NCBI GenBank assembly: GCA_963923035.1
Contig: CAWUKT010000144.1
Location: 1-8,336 of the forward strand
Length of the DNA: 8,336 nucleotides
Direction of reading: 5' to 3'
Origin: CAWUKT01 sp963923035
GTDB taxonomy: Bacteria; Bacteroidota; Bacteroidia; J057; JADKCL01
In this document: positions 5,575 through 8,336 of the stretch, piece by piece
Layout: every line of letters begins with the position of its first letter
Position numbering within the stretch: the first letter of the stretch is position 1
Position numbers and translations under genes: made by a program
The notes under the pieces: model-generated
Seen by the model: only the letters and a program-made list of their open reading frames with translations
Told to the model about the DNA's origin: nothing
Databases searched by the model: none

Positions 5575-6710
5575 GAACCCAAGGCAGGATTTCGGGTAGC
5601 ATTCATATACTCAATAAGGTCTTCAGGAACCTCAGAAGGAGGAGTGAATAAATCCAATATCCCATTGACGCCTCTGGATACCCTGCAAGCTCGACTGGCG
5701 GCAACTCCAAGTCTCAATGCTTCAAACTCTTTGACCGGAAGTCCCGTTAGGCTTCGGTCTGAATATGGATAGGAATGGTATCGAGTCATGGTATCTACAT
5801 CCTCAAAGGAACGGATTTCTTCTCCAATTACCTGATCTCGAACGACTGGGTCTTCTCCTTCAGCCGTCGCTGTAGGAATTCCCAATCGCTCGCGGTGCTG
5901 ATTGAAGGCATTTGAGCTGAATATTGGGCCATGTGCAGCCAACGGGCCAATGGATTCGGCAATGTTGATGGTCTCTCCTGATGTATGTTGCATTCCCGCA
6001 CGGTCTACGACATCATTTTCGGCAATGTAATGGGTTGTTACTGGCGTACTTTCTGAACCTTCACCATTGTGTACTCCTTCGGGCAGAACTCCGGGAGCCT
6101 GGAAAGTGACCAAATTGCCTACTCTATCTCCAAACTCGATTGCAGTGCGTTGCGCCAATGCCCCTCCAAGACTGTGACCAATTACAATAGCCGGTTGATC
6201 CGCAAGGTTCAGTAGTTGTTCAATGGTATCCCTGTTTTGATTGAATTGGTTTTGGCCCGGATAGAGATAGCAAAGGTTTGAATTCCAGTCTCTTGCTGCC
6301 GTGGGGCCCTCAGTTCCTCTAAACGAAACGATTGGGGGTAGTCCAGTGTCCACTTTTGAGGGTAAGTACATCATGACGAATCCCCCCTGACCTTCAATTG
6401 TCTGGGCATTGTGAACGTCGTACCCAAACCTATCGATAAAGGAAGTGGCTTCTGGGTTTCCTCTAATGCCATCAGCACTATTATAAGTCAGATGGGCAAT
6501 GTAGTTGTAGGCTATATGCTCATCAGGAATTTCATCCGCTCCAATAGGTGTTCCTCCATCACTAAGTTGGAAGACTGGGGCCGGGGCTGACCTAAAACTT
6601 TTATCGCTGACACTACTGGAAATTGGATCAAAGGGGTGGGGGCCCATGTTTCCCACATTCTTGACTTCTTCCTGTTCTCGAATTTTTCTCTGAAATGTTC
6701 TCTGGTACAT
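5571..6710 (-). CDS. Class-3-lipase-like alpha/beta hydrolase, putative secreted effector
   Basis: A 379-aa protein. The core (about 64-265) has the lipase signs: PPIVSFRGTEG (125-135) as oxyanion-region strand, the nucleophile elbow GHSLGG (178-183) with Ser180, ENDVVDRAG with Asp233, and LAAHGP with His260, giving a complete candidate Ser-Asp-His triad in the usual order. It probably hydrolyses lipid or other esters. The first 50 residues (MYQRTFQRKI, later FRSAPAPVFQLSD) have no Sec signal and resemble the N-termini of Bacteroidota proteins associated with DUF4157 and extracellular contractile injection systems (recalled likeness, not searched). The 110-residue C-terminus is unassigned. 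ATG 6710 is preceded by AAAGAGGAAA, a Shine-Dalgarno-like site that is unusual in this window. A candidate promoter lies at 6772-6801. A 71-aa ORF overlaps its stop. Confidence 0.85.
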   Translation of the reverse strand: MYQRTFQRKIREQEEVKNVGNMGPHPFDPISSSVSDKSFRSAPAPVFQLSDGGTPIGADEIPDEHIAYNYIAHLTYNSADGIRGNPEATSFIDRFGYDVHNAQTIEGQGGFVMMYLPSKVDTGLPPIVSFRGTEGPTAARDWNSNLCYLYPGQNQFNQNRDTIEQLLNLADQPAIVIGHSLGGALAQRTAIEFGDRVGNLVTFQAPGVLPEGVHNGEGSESTPVTTHYIAENDVVDRAGMQHTSGETINIAESIGPLAAHGPIFSSNAFNQHRERLGIPTATAEGEDPVVRDQVIGEEIRSFEDVDTMTRYHSYPYSDRSLTGLPVKEFEALRLGVAASRACRVSRGVNGILDLFTPPSEVPEDLIEYMNATRNPALGS

Positions 6711-7201
6711 TTTCCTCTTTTTCTATTGAAAATGAGATATCTAAAGGTTTTCTGCGAGAACAGTTCAGGCCCAAAATTTTTCTAAAAGAATTGATGTTCA
6801 ACAGTGAATGGTGTTCTATTTCCTCTTTTTTATCCGTTTTACTGGGACAAAAAGCGAGATAAATTTTTTACATAGAAAGGCACCTTGGAATCGGACCCTG
6901 CAAAACGATCGCGAATTCAAAAGCTCCGATATGGGATGAAAAAAAACGATGCTCCCGATCAAACGCCAGACCTCAAATGAAGCATCTTCAAAAGGCCTCC
7001 AGTTCAGAGTTGATCAGTATCGCCAATTATTCACCTGTTTACCAATGGCCATACCCATGTATTGGAATGTCCCCATTGATTGTACATTATGCCTCCTTGC
7101 CAACTCTATTGAACCCCCGAATCAAGCATTTTGTAAATCGAATCCAGCGTTTCAAAAATCGTATCTTAGTCCATCTTCAACATCTGAGTTAGCGACCAGA
7201 A
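6711..7201. other. Gene-poor interval between lipase and small secreted protein
   Basis: AT-rich divergent intergenic region of 491 bases. Its left part holds the leader and candidate promoter of the lipase. AAAGAGGAAA occurs just before the lipase start and AAAAAGAGGAAAT again near 6819-6831, a short direct repeat on the minus strand. The right part (6940-7200) has short plus-strand frames without coding character. No RNA gene or transposon end was recognised. Confidence 0.5.
6772..6801 (-). promoter_or_regulatory. Candidate Bacteroidota promoter for the lipase gene
   Basis: On the minus strand TTG (6801-6799), 19 nt, then AAATTTTG (6779-6772) fits TTG-N19-TAnnTTTG with one mismatch at the first T. 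The leader to ATG 6710 would be about 55 nt. Confidence 0.32.
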
Positions 7202-7483
7202 ATGAAAAATTTGATTCTCAGCGCGGTCTTCGCGTTTGGCCTTGCCATTCCAGGAATGGCAACCGCCACCCCCATGATGGATACGCCGCAAGGTATTGAA
7301 ACGTCCCTCACCGACGACATCCTAAAAGCCGCCGCCGCCCAATCGGAATACTCCTACGGGTGTTTGTGCGACCTATACCGGGATGGTAGGGTGGAAATTG
7401 AGAAGGACGACAATGGTGCGTATCTGGTGCGGGTATTGGACGGTGGTGGGTTGGCAACAATTTTGGTTTTAGAAGACTTTTAG
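7202..7483 (+). CDS. Small exported hypothetical protein, 93 aa
   Basis: Begins MKNLILSAVFAFGLAIPGMA, a clear Sec signal peptide with Lys in the n-region and a hydrophobic core; cleavage is likely after ATA (about residue 22), leaving about 70 residues. The mature part has TSLTDDILKAAAAQSEYSYG, a close cysteine pair CLC at 54-56, an acidic middle (VEIEKDDNG) and a hydrophobic end GGGLATILVLEDF. No family is recognised; it may be periplasmic or secreted. The two cysteines are separated by one residue, so an intramolecular disulfide is unlikely, and metal binding or dimerisation are options. The gene is GC-richer than its flanks. It converges with the helical-repeat gene, with stops overlapping at TTAG (7480-7483). 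No Shine-Dalgarno is visible. Confidence 0.65.
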   Translation: MKNLILSAVFAFGLAIPGMATATPMMDTPQGIETSLTDDILKAAAAQSEYSYGCLCDLYRDGRVEIEKDDNGAYLVRVLDGGGLATILVLEDF

Positions 7484-8289
7484 AAGCCGATTACCAAGGC
7501 GGAATTGTCTGTTGAAAACTCCTCTTCTATAACCTCTTTGTAAGGAAGAGAGTATATCTTTGATTTCAACCAGATTGAAAAATCAAAGTATAGTATTTCT
7601 GGTTGAAGGGGAGGGTTTTCCTTTAAGTTTTGGATAGATAACCTGAGAACAGATTTTAACTCACCAATTGGCGTTTGAGTAAATTTTTGAAGTGTATCAA
7701 GGATGGATTCCAAATAGACAGATTGAACTTTCTCATTGAGTCGTCTAAGCCGCTTTATTGCTCGATCAATTTCATCAAAATCATCACTTTCGAGCATGAT
7801 CAGCAACGAAATCACCTTTGAAAAAATACTGTGTTGTTCCTGACTAACCTTTTGGTTATCAAATTTGTAAGCAAGAACTTTCTTTGCAAAGCCAAGATTC
7901 CCACTTAGAAAGCTCGTTTTTGCAATGAAGTAGATTAAGACCCCTTTACGTTTCTCCGAAAATTGCCGCCCAATTTTCTTAATGGATTCAAATGCTCCTT
8001 TAGCGATTTTGAAATTCGTATAGGCATCCGCAACCGAAATAGCATCCATGATCCAAAATTTGGTTTGAATCTCTTCAAATAACGGCGCACTGAAATTCAA
8101 TCCAGAAAGCAAAAGGGTATATTTCACCACCAAATCCTTTTCCCCCACCTCAATTCCCAATTTGATCAGGTAGCTGATTTCCCGAATCGTCCGGCCCGCA
8201 ATTTCTTCATTTGATTCCTCTAGAAGACTTTCCACCAACTTTTTTTGGTGCTGGAAAGCACCGATGAAATTGCCTTTTACCCATAGCCG
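7480..8289 (-). CDS. Helical-repeat (TPR-like) hypothetical protein, 3' portion, apparent frameshift upstream
   Basis: The open frame runs from just after a TGA (8290-8292) to a TAA at 7480, about 269 codons; the first usable start in it would be TTG 8238 (MVESLLEES). It is almost entirely helical, with repeat-like pairs such as GNFIGAFQHQKKLVESLLEE, KLGIEVGEKDLVVKY, and LSGNLGFAKKVLAYKFDNQK, which read like degenerate tetratricopeptide repeats. The C-terminus (FDFSIWLKSKIYSLPYKEV) is not a known domain. Codons upstream of the TTG still look like protein (WVKGNFIGAF), so the TTG is probably not the true start: the gene seems to continue in another frame and off the window. TPR proteins act as protein-interaction scaffolds; no specific role can be assigned. 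AT-rich compared with the left part of the window. Confidence 0.7.
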   Translation of the reverse strand, partial: RLWVKGNFIGAFQHQKKLVESLLEESNEEIAGRTIREISYLIKLGIEVGEKDLVVKYTLLLSGLNFSAPLFEEIQTKFWIMDAISVADAYTNFKIAKGAFESIKKIGRQFSEKRKGVLIYFIAKTSFLSGNLGFAKKVLAYKFDNQKVSQEQHSIFSKVISLLIMLESDDFDEIDRAIKRLRRLNEKVQSVYLESILDTLQKFTQTPIGELKSVLRLSIQNLKENPPLQPEILYFDFSIWLKSKIYSLPYKEVIEEEFSTDNSALVIGF

Positions 8290-8335
8290 TCAGTTTAAGC
8301 GCAATGTAGTATCTACAAAATAGGTCATCGTTGAT
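8207..8335 (-). pseudogene. Upstream fragment of the same TPR-like gene in a shifted frame
   Basis: Read from the right edge, the minus strand encodes INDDLFCRYYIALKLTAMGK, a TPR-like helix pair, before running into out-of-frame residues and a TGA at 8207-8209. Joining it to the downstream frame by removing one base within 8275-8282 gives KLTAMG-KGNFIGAFQHQKKL, a natural helical-repeat continuation. The gene therefore carries an apparent 1-nt insertion, from mutation, sequencing error in the GGG/AAAA run, or, less likely, programmed frameshifting. Confidence 0.55.
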
Positions 8336-8336
8336 T

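Noticed and set aside
7030..7098. Minus-strand 18-codon ORF (MYNQWGH...) after a perfect AAGGAGG
   Set aside because: Very short, with a Shine-Dalgarno match in a genome that seems not to use it; probably chance.
6977..7192. Plus-strand 71-aa and overlapping 116-aa frames before the small secreted gene
   Set aside because: No domain, irregular composition, and mutually overlapping frames; treated as intergenic.

Overview
The window most likely comes from a Bacteroidota bacterium, possibly of the Saprospiria (Lewinella/Haliscomenobacter-like). This is an inference. Supporting points are the general lack of Shine-Dalgarno sequences, start codons preceded by A-rich leaders, candidate promoters close to the Bacteroidota TTG-N19-TAnnTTTG form, an LEA14-type lipoprotein, and an N-terminal region on the lipase that resembles contractile-injection-associated proteins of that phylum. 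No ribosomal or marker gene is present to prove the taxonomy.

Region 1 (1-1585) is ordinary chromosome with GC-rich genes. A strong stem-loop at the left edge is followed by a short-chain dehydrogenase/reductase (+). It converges on a small lipoprotein with an LEA14/WHy-like domain (-), and the two stop codons overlap in one TTAG. Region 2 (1586-2384) is mostly non-coding. It holds a degenerate array of about 52-61 bp hairpin units, a 49-aa hypothetical gene, and several stem-loops, one of them a convincing intrinsic terminator for the next minus-strand gene.

Region 3 (2385-5300) looks like an accessory module. It contains an excisionase/AlpA-like HTH protein, a 301-aa unknown protein with a long charged tail and a candidate promoter, a hairpin-rich repeat array read as a 146-aa low-complexity ORF whose last copy has eroded by nonsense changes and a 1-nt indel, and iteron-like clusters of short motifs (GRGGCAA, GGAACAA, GGTGAGA). 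This could be a plasmid-like replication or control region, or an integrated element. No replication initiator, integrase or relaxase is visible, so that reading stays open.

Region 4 (5359-8336) is more AT-rich. It carries a class-3-lipase-like alpha/beta hydrolase with a complete candidate Ser-Asp-His triad and an N-terminus suggestive of a secreted effector. A 71-aa ORF overlaps its stop through TTGA and is a candidate partner or immunity gene. Then come a 490-base gene-poor stretch, a 93-aa secreted small protein (+), and a helical-repeat (TPR-like) protein (-) that converges on it with the same TTAG overlap and has an apparent 1-nt frameshift near its upstream end before running off the window.
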